Shown: piece after piece, positions 8,853-18,114 of the stretch
Numbering within the stretch: the first letter of the stretch is position 1
Layout: every line of letters begins with the position of its first letter
NCBI RefSeq assembly: GCF_025628965.1
Contig: NZ_JAOTEN010000002.1
Span: 62,001-126,000 of the forward strand
DNA: 64,000 nt
Source: Chryseobacterium gilvum
Lineage (GTDB): Bacteria; Bacteroidota; Bacteroidia; Flavobacteriales; Weeksellaceae
Direction: 5' to 3'
Made by a program: the position numbers and the translations under genes
The notes under the pieces: generated by a model
Told to the model about the DNA's origin: nothing
Seen by the model: only the letters and a program-made list of their open reading frames with translations
Database searches by the model: none

Positions 8853-10565
8853 ATGAGTCAAAAATGGATTTTCAAACCCGAACCTGATGAAGAAATTGTT
8901 GATGGCTTGAGTTCATCTCTTGGCTTTGGAACCTTTGAATCCAAACTGTTGGTTCTCAGAGGTATCGACAACTATCAGAAAGCCAGAGAATTTTTCAAAC
9001 CCAACCTTACCGATATTCACAGCCCTTTCCTGATGGCCGATATGCAGAAAGCGGTAGAACGTATTGCCACGGCGATTGAAAACGGTGAAAAAATAATGGT
9101 ATACGGAGATTATGATGTAGACGGTACAACGGCGGTTGCACTTACTTATCTTTATCTCAGAAAAATTGTACACAAAAAATATCTTGATTATTACATCCCC
9201 GACAGAAATTCTGAAGGATACGGTATTTCTACCGAAGGAATCGATTTTGCCAAAGAAAACGGATTTTCTCTCATCATTGCCCTGGATTGCGGCATCAAAG
9301 CAATTGATATGATCAACTATGCAAAAAGCAAGAATATTGATTTTATCATCTGCGATCACCATTTACCCGGTGAAGAAATCCCGGACGCGGTTGCCGTATT
9401 AGATCCGAAAAGAAGCGACTGCAGATATCCCTTTAAAGAACTTTCCGGATGCGGTGTAGGTTTTAAACTTTGTCAGGGACTTAATACAATATATAAAATC
9501 CCGGAAACGGAATTATTCGAACTTACTGATCTTTTGGCGATATCCATTGCCGCAGACATTGTTTCGATGACCGGTGAAAACAGGGTTCTTGCTAAAATGG
9601 GACTGAAAGTATTACGTAAAACCAGAAATCTTGGATTAAGATTGCTGATTCCTGAAGATAAACTTTCCCATTTTGAAATTTCAAATATTGTTTTTGAAAT
9701 TGCCCCGAAAATCAACGCTGCCGGAAGAATTTCTCATGGTAGAGCCGCAGTGGAACTGATGGTTTCCGACAATCTGAAACACGCCCATCAAATCGTAGGA
9801 GATATCATGAATCTGAATGATGAAAGGCGCGAACTTGATATGAATTCTACCCTTTCGGCTTTGAATCAGGTCATTGAATCTCAACAGGTCACAAAATTCT
9901 CAACCATTGTGTACCATCCCGACTGGAATAAGGGAGTGATCGGCATTGTTGCATCACGTCTTACCGAAACGTATTATAAACCTACACTGGTTTTCACTGA
10001 CGGAAATAATGGCGAAATGGTCGCTTCTGCAAGGTCTGTTTCCGATTTTGACGTGCATGAAGCTTTAGACATCTGTTCAGAATATTTCCTGAAATTTGGC
10101 GGACACCATGCTGCAGCAGGACTTTCGATGGAAAAAGACAAGTTTGAGGATTTTAAGATTAAATTTGAAAAAACGGTTGCCGAGAAAATCAAAGACCATC
10201 AAAAAGAGCCTTCTATTACCGTAGATTCTGAAGTATCTATTGATGAAATAAACAGGGAGTTTATCAATTTCCATAGAAAATTAGCCCCATTTGGTCCGCA
10301 GAATATGAAACCCAATCTCGTTCTCCGCAATCAAAAAATTGCAGGCTATGTAAAAACAATGGGGAAAGATAATAATCACCTCAAATTCTATATCAAGCAG
10401 GAATCAACCGGCAGAAATATTGAATGTGTAGGCTTTAAGCTGGGTCAGTTTGCCGATGATTTCAGGACAAAAACATTTGATCTAGCTTTCACTTTGGAAG
10501 AAAACCACTGGAAAGGCAATGTAACGCATTACCTCAACATAAAAGATGTAAAGTTTAAAGATTAA
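8853..10565 (+). CDS. recJ: Single-stranded-DNA-specific exonuclease RecJ
   Basis: 570 residues, the usual length. RecJ degrades single-stranded DNA 5' to 3' in recombination and repair. The DHH phosphoesterase motifs are present: YGDYDVDGTTA (84-94), LIIALDCGIKA, DHHLPGE (about 168-174), then ADIVSMTGENR and the DHHA1 motif GGHHAAAGLS (about 415-424), followed by the RecJ OB domain (LAPFGPQNMKP). All manganese ligands that can be recognised by eye are intact. It is first in a three-gene cluster with nadD (13-base gap) and a DUF3817 gene. The start MSQKWIFKPEP is fixed by the -7 element lying immediately upstream. Confidence 0.95.
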   Translation: MSQKWIFKPEPDEEIVDGLSSSLGFGTFESKLLVLRGIDNYQKAREFFKPNLTDIHSPFLMADMQKAVERIATAIENGEKIMVYGDYDVDGTTAVALTYLYLRKIVHKKYLDYYIPDRNSEGYGISTEGIDFAKENGFSLIIALDCGIKAIDMINYAKSKNIDFIICDHHLPGEEIPDAVAVLDPKRSDCRYPFKELSGCGVGFKLCQGLNTIYKIPETELFELTDLLAISIAADIVSMTGENRVLAKMGLKVLRKTRNLGLRLLIPEDKLSHFEISNIVFEIAPKINAAGRISHGRAAVELMVSDNLKHAHQIVGDIMNLNDERRELDMNSTLSALNQVIESQQVTKFSTIVYHPDWNKGVIGIVASRLTETYYKPTLVFTDGNNGEMVASARSVSDFDVHEALDICSEYFLKFGGHHAAAGLSMEKDKFEDFKIKFEKTVAEKIKDHQKEPSITVDSEVSIDEINREFINFHRKLAPFGPQNMKPNLVLRNQKIAGYVKTMGKDNNHLKFYIKQESTGRNIECVGFKLGQFADDFRTKTFDLAFTLEENHWKGNVTHYLNIKDVKFKD

Positions 10566-10578
10566 ATTTTTCAGAAAA

Positions 10579-11163
10579 ATGAAAAAAATCGGTTTGTTTT
10601 TCGGATCATTTAATCCCATTCACATTGGGCATTTGATTTTGGCTAATTATATTCTGGAAAATTCTGATATGGATGAACTTTGGTTTGTAGTAAGCCCACA
10701 AAATCCTTTTAAAGAAAAAAAATCATTGCTGAAAGATCATAATAGGCTGGATATGGTGCAGCTTGCCGTAAAAAGCTACCCCAATATGAGAGCTTCCAAT
10801 GTAGAATTTTCTCTTCCGAGACCCAGCTATACGATTGATACCTTAACCTATCTGCACGAGAAATATCCTGATTATTCTTTCAGCCTTATCATGGGAGAAG
10901 ATAATCTCAGCAGCTTGAGCAAATGGAAAAATTCTGAAACTTTAATAAAAAATCATCACATTATTGTTTATCCAAGAGTTTTTGATGGTGAAAAAAAAGA
11001 TTCCGAATATCTTCAGCACGATAACATTTCAATGATTAAGGCACCTGTTATAGAACTTTCTGCTACCGAGATCCGAAATATGATCAAAGACGGCAAAAAT
11101 GTGCGTCCGATGCTTCCGCCGGAGGTTTTCGAATATTTAGATGGGAGTAGTTTTTATAAATAA
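10579..11163 (+). CDS. nadD: Nicotinate-nucleotide adenylyltransferase
   Basis: 194 residues. NadD transfers AMP from ATP to nicotinate mononucleotide, the central step of NAD synthesis. The nucleotidyltransferase signature GSFNPIHIGH (9-18) is intact, as are LWFVVSPQNPFK (substrate loop), MGEDNLSSLSKWK and the C-terminal SATEIRNMIKDGK (ISSTxIR-type) motif. The gene follows recJ by 13 bases. pncB, which makes the NadD substrate from nicotinate, is elsewhere in this window (49001). Confidence 0.95.
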   Translation: MKKIGLFFGSFNPIHIGHLILANYILENSDMDELWFVVSPQNPFKEKKSLLKDHNRLDMVQLAVKSYPNMRASNVEFSLPRPSYTIDTLTYLHEKYPDYSFSLIMGEDNLSSLSKWKNSETLIKNHHIIVYPRVFDGEKKDSEYLQHDNISMIKAPVIELSATEIRNMIKDGKNVRPMLPPEVFEYLDGSSFYK

Positions 11164-11197
11164 ATCAGACAAAAATTGATCATTAATTCAAAGGTAC

Positions 11198-11536
11198 ATG
11201 AACTTCATCGAAAAATTTTTCTCAAAATATCCTCAGGAAAAAATCATCAAATGGTTTAAGCAGATCTGTTTGGCGGAAGCAATTTCCTGGTTTTTCCTTT
11301 TTACTGCAATGACCTGGATACGCGTTGACCCTGTAGGAGTTATACCGATCGTGTACATCAGTACCGTTGGCAGTATTCATGGTTTGTTTTTTACACTGTA
11401 TCTGCTGTTTCTGCCTTCTGTAAGAAAGATCTATTCATGGGACGACGAAGACAGCGTTTTTGCATTGATTTCTGCTTTTTTTCCTTTTGCCACGATCTGG
11501 ATCGATAAAAAGCTGGCGCGTTTCGACAGAGAATAA
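11198..11536 (+). CDS. DUF3817 family small membrane protein
   Basis: 112 residues, two to three hydrophobic helices (AISWFFLFTAMTWI, IPIVYISTVGSIHGLFFTLYLL, FALISAFFPFATIWI). The pattern of an E-S/W pair in helix 1, SIHG in helix 2 and FPFATIWIDKKL at the end matches DUF3817, a widespread family of inner-membrane proteins with no known function. It is 34 bases after nadD and probably in the same transcript. No catalytic residues are evident. Confidence 0.8.
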   Translation: MNFIEKFFSKYPQEKIIKWFKQICLAEAISWFFLFTAMTWIRVDPVGVIPIVYISTVGSIHGLFFTLYLLFLPSVRKIYSWDDEDSVFALISAFFPFATIWIDKKLARFDRE

Positions 11537-11560
11537 ATAATTTCAGAAAATTCTACCATC

Positions 11561-11590
11561 GCTGTAACAAAATACATGTTACAGTTGTCT
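11561..11590 (+). terminator. Weak hairpin after the recJ-nadD-DUF3817 cluster
   Basis: CTGTAAC (11562-11568) and GTTACAG (11578-11584) form a 7-bp stem with a 9-base loop, followed by a broken T tract. Could be a weak terminator or an operator. Confidence 0.35.
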
Positions 11591-11679
11591 TATTGTGTAG
11601 AAGTTCAAATTTAAATATAAAAAATTTAACTGATTATCAATACATTACAGATTAAAACAAACATATTTACTACTTTGTA

Positions 11680-11711
11680 TTGCATGATACTAAATTTATA
11701 ATATATCTTTG
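11680..11711 (+). promoter_or_regulatory. Promoter of the outer membrane barrel gene
   Basis: -33 TTG at 11680-11682 and -7 TATCTTTG at 11704-11711, with centres about 26 bases apart as expected for Bacteroidota. The leader to the ATG at 11765 would be about 50 bases. Confidence 0.6.
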
Positions 11712-11764
11712 CAATGTAAAATAATAACAAATACAAGCATCTATAAAACTATAAATCTAAAATC

Positions 11765-14008
11765 ATGAAAACGCCACTGCTCATCGCCGCCCTATTTTTT
11801 ACCGGATTTACATTCGCCCAGGAAAAAAAATCAGATTCTGTAAAAACAAAAAATATTGAAGGAGTCACTTTAACAAAACAGGTTTTTAAAAAGCAAAGCG
11901 ACCGTTTTGTATATGATGTTGCAGCTTCCCCTGTCGCAAAAGGAAATACAACATTTGATATCCTGAAGCAAACTCCATTGCTGTCAAGTACTGATGATAA
12001 AACATTGAAAATTGCAGGGAAAAACAATGCACTGATTTATATCAACGGCAGAAAATCTAATATGGATGCAGAATCGCTGGTTCAGTTCCTGAAAAATACA
12101 CCTGCAGAAAACATCCAGAAGATAGAAGTGATTACCGTTCCGGGAAGTGAATTTCAGGTAGAATCTTCTGACGGGATCATCAATATCGTTTTAAAGAAAA
12201 AGATGAGCGATGGGACAAGCGGCAACATGAGAATGTCTAACAGCCAGTATAAATTCAATTCTAGCCAGGCCAGTTTCTCTGTGAATTACAGAAAAGATAA
12301 ATTGGGCGTCAATGCGAACCTGAGTGGCGGAGAGAATATCGAAGCTCAGGAATTTATGTTAAAAAATGGCGATTCCGGAGTACGAAACGAATCTATAGGA
12401 CCTGTACGCGATCCTAATAAAAATTTAGGCGGTTACTTGAATATTGATTATCAGCTCAATGATAACAGCAATCTTGCACTTTCGTGGAATACCTGGGCCA
12501 ATAAAAGTTACGGATCGACCATTGAACTGTTTAACACCCTTCATTTATATAACAATGACGGCTCACTGAACAAGACGGAATATTCTCTGTCTAAGAATCT
12601 GGAAAATGCCCGATCTTATAACAATTCGGTCAATCTTAACTATGAATTAAAAACCGATACTTTGGGAAGCAAACTGAATGTAAATGCTGCATATCTCAAT
12701 TATAAGCGCTTCCAGAATTCTGCGAACAATACGTTTCTTTCTGATATCAATCAAAGCAATCTCGGAGTTATCAAAAATATCATGCAGGAAACTCCACAGA
12801 TCATTAATAATTTTTCCGGAACGGCAGACTACATTCAGAAATATAAAAATGATTTTACCGTCTCAGTAGGAGGAAACTACAACAAAACCAAAACGGATAA
12901 CAATACTCAATATGAAAGTATAGATTACACCACCAATCCTGACTTTACGGAAAGCAAACCCAACCATTTCGTCTACGATGAAAACATCTTCGGCTTTTAC
13001 CTTACTCTGGAAAAAAAGTTCTCTGATAAATTTTCCGGGAAAATAGGCTCCAGATATGAGATTACGAAAAGCATAGGAACATCAGACAATGCTTTGACAC
13101 CGGAATTGCAAAGAATAGAAAGAAATTATAATAACGTCTTACCCTATTTAAGCCTTAATTATGCGATCAATGAAAATCATAATATTTCTTACGCTTTTTC
13201 CAGCAGAATGAGAAGACCCAGCTTTTGGGAGCTTAACCCGGTGAAAAATATCATTACTCAAGATAATTATACCCAAAATAACCCTTTTGTGAAAGCCTCT
13301 TCCACCTATAACCAGGAATTGACGTATATGTTTAAAAGCTCTTATTTTGTCATCCTTAATCATTCGTATTTTAAAGATGTCATTACACAAATACCATTAC
13401 AGAGAGAAATCGTAAGAAATGGGGTGACCTACAAACAACTTGCTTACATCAGAACCAATTTTGGTGATAAACAGGAAATGTCGGCCATGTTGGGAATCAA
13501 TAAATCATTCTTCAAGCAATATCTTACGACCAATTTCAATATTGGTGTTCAGCACAATGTCAACAATGGTACTTTAAATACCGATCCTACTACAGGTCAG
13601 ATATTTGACACCTACAATAATCAGTCAAAATCTACAAGTCTGGTTATTCAGACCAATAATACGTTACGATTAGACAAAAATAAAAGCTGGTTTTTAGGAG
13701 TTAATTATTTCTACGTAGACCAACAGCAAATCGAATTAGGATTATTGAAAAATCTGATGAGCTTAGATCTGAGTATAAAAAAAGTATGGAATGAATGGAC
13801 ATTTGCCCTTAACGTAACCGATGTTTTAAGAACCAATGTGGTAGAAATTGAAGATTATCAGGACAACGGAAATTACAACTATGTTAAAAATGATCAATTC
13901 AGACGAGGGGGAACTTTCAGTATTACCTATAATTTCGGAAATCAAAAGGTGAAAAAAGTAAGAGATATTGAAAGCGCTTCAGATGCTATTAAAAGCAGAA
14001 CCAGATAA
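11765..14008 (+). CDS. Outer membrane beta-barrel protein, TonB-dependent-receptor-like (OMP_b-brl_3 type)
   Basis: 747 residues. Signal peptide MKTPLLIAALFFTGFTFAQ, then a plug-like region (about 30-150: TTFDILKQTPLL, IYINGRKSNMD, IEVITVPGSEF, DGIINIVLKKK), then a long barrel of alternating strands ending at about 735. This is the plug-plus-barrel layout of the Bacteroidota outer-membrane-barrel family, but without the CarboxypepD_reg-like domain that often precedes the plug and without an obvious TonB box. No SusD partner is next to it, so it is not a standard SusCD pair. The substrate is unknown. It has its own promoter and a strong terminator. Confidence 0.85.
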   Translation: MKTPLLIAALFFTGFTFAQEKKSDSVKTKNIEGVTLTKQVFKKQSDRFVYDVAASPVAKGNTTFDILKQTPLLSSTDDKTLKIAGKNNALIYINGRKSNMDAESLVQFLKNTPAENIQKIEVITVPGSEFQVESSDGIINIVLKKKMSDGTSGNMRMSNSQYKFNSSQASFSVNYRKDKLGVNANLSGGENIEAQEFMLKNGDSGVRNESIGPVRDPNKNLGGYLNIDYQLNDNSNLALSWNTWANKSYGSTIELFNTLHLYNNDGSLNKTEYSLSKNLENARSYNNSVNLNYELKTDTLGSKLNVNAAYLNYKRFQNSANNTFLSDINQSNLGVIKNIMQETPQIINNFSGTADYIQKYKNDFTVSVGGNYNKTKTDNNTQYESIDYTTNPDFTESKPNHFVYDENIFGFYLTLEKKFSDKFSGKIGSRYEITKSIGTSDNALTPELQRIERNYNNVLPYLSLNYAINENHNISYAFSSRMRRPSFWELNPVKNIITQDNYTQNNPFVKASSTYNQELTYMFKSSYFVILNHSYFKDVITQIPLQREIVRNGVTYKQLAYIRTNFGDKQEMSAMLGINKSFFKQYLTTNFNIGVQHNVNNGTLNTDPTTGQIFDTYNNQSKSTSLVIQTNNTLRLDKNKSWFLGVNYFYVDQQQIELGLLKNLMSLDLSIKKVWNEWTFALNVTDVLRTNVVEIEDYQDNGNYNYVKNDQFRRGGTFSITYNFGNQKVKKVRDIESASDAIKSRTR

Positions 14009-14042
14009 ACATTTCATTCTTCATATATATTATTTTGTATTG

Positions 14043-14069
14043 AACCTGCTGATTGATCAGCAGGTTTTT
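14043..14069 (+). terminator. Terminator of the outer membrane barrel gene
   Basis: AACCTGCTGAT / ATCAGCAGGTT stem with a very short loop, followed by five T. Confidence 0.85.
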
Positions 14070-14083
14070 ATATTTGATTAAAC

Positions 14084-14112
14084 AAAAAAACCCATCCAAG
14101 TCAGGATGAGTT
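14084..14112 (-). terminator. Terminator of the GH43 gene
   Basis: 9-bp stem (14104-14112 with 14089-14097, one G-U) with a 6-base loop, followed by T on the minus strand. Back to back with the terminator of the convergent gene. Confidence 0.8.
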
Positions 14113-14124
14113 TGTAGTAACTAT

Positions 14125-15882
14125 TTATTCTGATTTCACAATCTCCGTGCGCTCAGAAATTCCATTTGCATTAAAAGCTTCAATCTGAAAATAATACGCA
14201 TCTGTTCTATCGGCTCCGGTAAAAAAATATTCGTTTTTACCGTACACCATTATACTTCCGTACATTTTATCAGGAGATTTCCCCCAATAGATTACATATC
14301 CGTCTGCTTCAGAATTCTGCTGCCATTTCATCCAGATGCTTCTTCGTTCCCCGTATTTTTTAGGATCAGAACGTAAAGGCACAAAATTTTCTACTTTTGA
14401 CGGTTTTGTACCTTTTCCTTTTCCGAAAACCCTGAAACCGCTTAACGCAAATTTTCCGGTGGGCATTTTTAAGTTTTCCATTTTAAGGAATCTGGCTTCA
14501 GCTGGTTTTTCCAGCTCAATATAATCGTGCGGAACGTCTTTTGTATTTTTACTTTTGTCAATAATGACCTTCCATTTTTTACCGTCATCGGAACCATATA
14601 TTTTATACTGGTGCATTTTATCGAAGGTTTTGCCCATAAATTCCGCATCCTGATCAGCATAATTAATTTGAATAGCATGAATGGCAGAAACTTCGCCTAA
14701 ATCGGTTTGAAACCATTCTCCGGAATTTCCTGTTTTTGCACTCCAATAGGTTTTAATATCTTCGTCAACCGCCAAGTTTGGCTGATAACCGCCCAAAGTA
14801 GAAGAAACCTGAACGGGTTTGTTGTAATTCAGCAACATCCAGCCCGCAAAAAGGCCTTTAGAAAAATCTTTCCCCTGTGCAAACTGAGGCAAAAATGTCG
14901 GATAATCTCCATAAGCCGTATTCGTATACATCACATCATCTTTGTCAAACCCTGCAGGCCAGATTCCTAATCTTCTCTCAAAATTGTTTTTAGTCGAAAT
15001 AAAAATCGTAGAAACGTGCCACCAGTTTTTATAATTATCTTCAAAAGTAGCCCCATGTCCCGCTCCTCTCGCAAAACCTCCCGGCTTGTAGGAAAACGGA
15101 TTGTGTTGTTGATATTCAAATCCTTCTAACGGATTATTACTTACATACACTCCGTCTGAATATCCGCTGAATTCGGTTGCAGGTGCGCCGTACTGCATAT
15201 AATATTTTCCGTTATGCTTCGTCATCCAGGCTCCTTCCACGAAAGGCTGTAAGAAGACGTTGTCATTGTACTCCCCGAATCTTTCCCAGCCGTGGTCTTC
15301 CGGTTTTAGCTTAACAATCGGCTTTACAAACCCTTCTGACTGCAATGTTTTCACTTTTACTTCAGTTCCTAATAATGGCCATTCATTGCTTGAGCCCCAA
15401 TATAAATACAGTTTATTTTTATCTTCATCGTAATGAAAAGCAGGATCCCATGCGCCAACTTTTAAAGTGTCGACTGCGATTTTCCATTCGTCTTTCGTAG
15501 GATTCGTGCTCTTCCAGATCGGGAAATCCTGTTCCCAGGTCGATCCGAAAACATACAAAGTATCTTTCATCGCCCAGACTGCAGGTGCATTCAGGTCATG
15601 AATATATTTATTATCCCGCAAAAATTTCCGGTGGATAAACTTCCAGTCGAGCATATTATCGCTGTACCAATAACCCTCCTGATTGGTAGAAAAAAGAAAG
15701 AGTTTTTTCTGAAAATTAACAATTACAGGATCCGCGGTTGCACGATGTTTCCCCTGTTTTGAAAATACTTCAAATGGCGTATATCCATAATCAATATTTA
15801 TGGGGTTGCAATAGGTTTTTTGCTGTGCATATGAAAAATAACAGAGTAGAATGGTAACGAATACATATATTTTTTTTATCAT
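14125..15882 (-). CDS. Secreted family 43-type glycoside hydrolase with discoidin domain
   Basis: 585 residues from the ATG at 15880-15882 (MIKKIYVFVTILLCYFSYAQ signal peptide); the open frame extends to a TTG two codons earlier. The first about 330 residues are a five-bladed-propeller GH43-like domain: ATADPVIVNFQKKLFLFS and GAWDPAFHYDED are typical blade motifs with the conserved aspartates, and EGAWMTKHNGKYYMQYG carries the usual acid glutamate. Residues about 350-490 (VSSTLGGYQPNLAVDEDIKTYWSA) form an F5/8 type C (discoidin) sugar-binding module, and the C-terminal about 90 residues look like a fibronectin type III fold. The protein probably acts on a plant or host polysaccharide; the linkage cannot be told. 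No type IX sorting tail is visible. No SusCD genes are adjacent. Confidence 0.85.
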   Translation of the reverse strand: MIKKIYVFVTILLCYFSYAQQKTYCNPINIDYGYTPFEVFSKQGKHRATADPVIVNFQKKLFLFSTNQEGYWYSDNMLDWKFIHRKFLRDNKYIHDLNAPAVWAMKDTLYVFGSTWEQDFPIWKSTNPTKDEWKIAVDTLKVGAWDPAFHYDEDKNKLYLYWGSSNEWPLLGTEVKVKTLQSEGFVKPIVKLKPEDHGWERFGEYNDNVFLQPFVEGAWMTKHNGKYYMQYGAPATEFSGYSDGVYVSNNPLEGFEYQQHNPFSYKPGGFARGAGHGATFEDNYKNWWHVSTIFISTKNNFERRLGIWPAGFDKDDVMYTNTAYGDYPTFLPQFAQGKDFSKGLFAGWMLLNYNKPVQVSSTLGGYQPNLAVDEDIKTYWSAKTGNSGEWFQTDLGEVSAIHAIQINYADQDAEFMGKTFDKMHQYKIYGSDDGKKWKVIIDKSKNTKDVPHDYIELEKPAEARFLKMENLKMPTGKFALSGFRVFGKGKGTKPSKVENFVPLRSDPKKYGERRSIWMKWQQNSEADGYVIYWGKSPDKMYGSIMVYGKNEYFFTGADRTDAYYFQIEAFNANGISERTEIVKSE

Positions 15883-15899
15883 AATCAAATTATCTCCTA

Positions 15900-15907
15900 C
15901 AAATTTA
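15900..15907 (-). promoter_or_regulatory. -7 element of the GH43 gene promoter
   Basis: TAAATTTG on the minus strand; a leader of about 13 bases to the ATG at 15882. Confidence 0.5.
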
Positions 15908-15935
15908 ATTATTTTTAAGAGGGTCTTTAAATTTT

Positions 15936-15971
15936 ATAAAAAAAATCTGACCCTGTTTTCACAAAGTCAGA
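15936..15971 (-). terminator. Terminator of the ctlX operon
   Basis: 11-bp stem (15961-15971 with 15946-15956; two G-U pairs) closed by a GAAA tetraloop and followed by eight T on the minus strand. Confidence 0.85.
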
Positions 15972-15993
15972 AGTTTATTTAAGGGATGACCAC

Positions 15994-16917
15994 TTATTTT
16001 TTAGGTAAGAAAACTTCAGCCAACATGCATCGTGCGCTTCCGCCTCCGTTTACTTCGATTGTATTGAGATCTGAATAAATGATTTCACAATATTTTTCAA
16101 TCGCAGAAATTTGATTTTCATGTAAAGATCTGTAAGCCGTCTCGCTCATCACTAAAAACTGTTTACCATCTTTATTCTGCACCTGAAGCATATTGCCGGC
16201 GAACTGCTGCATTTGTTCTTCAGAAATTTCGATGATTTCTTTCCCGGAATTTTTAATGGTTTCGATGACTTTGCTTCTTTCAAGCTCATCATCTATGCAA
16301 TCCAGACAAATCACCACAAACTGATCGGCAACACACATCATCACATTGGTATGATATATTGGGAGCCTTTCTGAACCTACTGTCTGAAAAGAATGGAAAA
16401 CAACCGGTGTAAAACCATATTTTTTACAAAATTCTTTAAATAAATTTTCATCTAACCTTAAGGAAACGGAGCCATATGCTATTTTGTGATCATGATCAAA
16501 GATCATACTTCCTGTTCCCTCTAAAAAATGCCCCTGGATTTCCGGTAAAGACCAGTCGTCAATTTCTGAAACTTCAAACCCTTGGTTTTTAATGGTTTCT
16601 ATAATATCCTCTCTTCTTTCCACTCTCCTGTTGGATGCAAACATGGGATATAGCACCACCTTTCCGTCATTGTGGAAACTTACCCAGTTATTAGGAAAAA
16701 TTGAATCCGGAGTATGAGGATCTATTGTATCTTTTATGGTAATGACATTAATGCCTTTGCTTTTCAGTTTTTCAACAAAAGTATTGAATTCTTTCAAAGC
16801 TTGCGACTGAATATCCGCACCTTTCTGCTCTACCTGAAAGTAGTTGTTTTCGGCTGTTTCAGCGTTGTAACCGAATGCGATCGGCTCTATCATTAATACC
16901 GTATCTGTTGTCTGCAT
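15994..16917 (-). CDS. ctlX: Citrulline hydrolase-like protein CtlX (amidinotransferase fold)
   Basis: 307 residues. The start TVLMIEPIAFGYNAETAENNYFQ and the ending NGGGSARCMLAEVFLPKK match the CtlX group of the guanidine-modifying (pentein) superfamily, which converts citrulline to ornithine, CO2 and ammonia. The nucleophilic cysteine is C297 in GSARCML. Other pentein landmarks are IFPNNWVSFH (acid/ligand), EGTGSMIFDHDHKIAYG and the histidine in IYHTNVMMC. The protein is cytoplasmic. It lies 39 bases after an arginine deiminase-like gene, so the pair could take arginine to ornithine without carbamoyl phosphate. The family assignment is firm; the substrate is inferred. Confidence 0.85.
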   Translation of the reverse strand: MQTTDTVLMIEPIAFGYNAETAENNYFQVEQKGADIQSQALKEFNTFVEKLKSKGINVITIKDTIDPHTPDSIFPNNWVSFHNDGKVVLYPMFASNRRVERREDIIETIKNQGFEVSEIDDWSLPEIQGHFLEGTGSMIFDHDHKIAYGSVSLRLDENLFKEFCKKYGFTPVVFHSFQTVGSERLPIYHTNVMMCVADQFVVICLDCIDDELERSKVIETIKNSGKEIIEISEEQMQQFAGNMLQVQNKDGKQFLVMSETAYRSLHENQISAIEKYCEIIYSDLNTIEVNGGGSARCMLAEVFLPKK

Positions 16918-16956
16918 CTGCTTATTTTTTTATTATATTTTTAAAACTTTGTGCAT

Positions 16957-17871
16957 TTATTCTCTCACCAAAGGCATGGTAGAGCATCTTAGCAAACCGC
17001 CCATTTTTGAGATTTCACGGTATGGAATCTCTTCCACAGTCATTCCCCACTCATTTCTGAGGTGATTGTTCATTCTGGTAAATGCTTTGTCTGAAACTAC
17101 TACTTCCGGAGAAATCGAGAAAATATTGGGATACATTTCAAACATTTCTTCATCGTTTACATGAAAACAATTTTCCTCTCCAAAAATATCCAGAATCAGC
17201 TGATAATCACTTTCATCTACAAAACCGTTTTTATAAATGATACATTTGTCTGTACCGACAGGATTAAAGGTACAGTCTAAATGCAGAATTCCCTGATAAG
17301 GTTCCCGATCATTTTTTTTCAGTTCAAAATCGAGAATCCTCTTTTTAGGGAAATATTCTTTCAGGATTTCGATGGCGTATTCGTTGGTTCTCGCTGTTTT
17401 ATAGTTGCGGTAATCCTGTGAAAAACAGGTGCCGATAAATATGAAATCATTCCAGACAATAACATCTCCGCCTTCGATGTGTGCGGTATCCGGAAGATTA
17501 ATAATATCACGCCATTTTACTTTTTCAAAAATACTTCTGTATGCATCCTGCTCATCGGCACGATCTGCGATGACATTAGAAATGATCATTTTATCTTCAA
17601 TAACGAAAGAAACATCTCTTGCAAAAACCTGATTATAGTTTTCTATAATGCTTGGGCGTAAAACTTCCACATCATATTTTCTGAGTACTTTCTCGAAAGT
17701 TTCCATTTCAGCAATGATATCTTTTTCTTTGGGATAGATATTATGTTGAATAGAGTGATACGATTTTGCATCATAGCTTTCTTCCAAAGTAGGATCCGGA
17801 CCCATAGAATTGGGCTGACCCAGAACTACCGATTTCAGTTTGCCGGTTTCGTTTTTGATATTTAGTTTCAT
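16957..17871 (-). CDS. Arginine deiminase/DDAH-like amidinohydrolase
   Basis: 304 residues with a complete pentein catalytic set: FARDVSF (substrate-binding aspartate), HIEGGDV (acid pair), LHLDCTF (catalytic histidine) and MGGLLRCSTMPL with the nucleophile C296. This pattern is closest to arginine deiminase and dimethylarginine dimethylaminohydrolase; it makes citrulline from arginine or methylarginine. It is shorter than classical ArcA (about 400 residues), as is usual for the Bacteroidota form. First gene of an operon with ctlX. No arcB or arcC is nearby. The start MKLNIKNETGKLKSVVLG is the only good one, and a TATATTTG element lies upstream. Confidence 0.85.
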   Translation of the reverse strand: MKLNIKNETGKLKSVVLGQPNSMGPDPTLEESYDAKSYHSIQHNIYPKEKDIIAEMETFEKVLRKYDVEVLRPSIIENYNQVFARDVSFVIEDKMIISNVIADRADEQDAYRSIFEKVKWRDIINLPDTAHIEGGDVIVWNDFIFIGTCFSQDYRNYKTARTNEYAIEILKEYFPKKRILDFELKKNDREPYQGILHLDCTFNPVGTDKCIIYKNGFVDESDYQLILDIFGEENCFHVNDEEMFEMYPNIFSISPEVVVSDKAFTRMNNHLRNEWGMTVEEIPYREISKMGGLLRCSTMPLVRE

Positions 17872-17928
17872 AAAAATTTTCTAATATAGAGGCTTTTAAG
17901 TAAAGCTTTTTTCACCCAGCGTGAATCA

Positions 17929-17957
17929 CAAATATAATGAAACCCTCTTGAAGTCAA
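17929..17957 (-). promoter_or_regulatory. Promoter of the deiminase-ctlX operon
   Basis: -7 TATATTTG (17929-17936) and a possible -33 TTG (17955-17957) on the minus strand. The leader would be about 50 bases. Confidence 0.5.
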
Positions 17958-18057
17958 AAATTTAATTACTATATGAAATATCCGTTGAAAATAAGCAGTT
18001 TTTTTAAGCTGTACTCCAACTTTTAATATTAATTACTGCTTTTTAATTTCCCCAATA

Positions 18058-18090
18058 CTAAAAAAATCCCGAAGTAAAACTTCAGGATTT
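18058..18090 (-). terminator. Terminator of citrate synthase
   Basis: 11-bp stem (18080-18090 with 18064-18074, one G-U) followed by T on the minus strand, 24 bases after the stop codon. Confidence 0.85.
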
Positions 18091-18114
18091 TATTTATATA
18101 ATAGGCAACGGATG

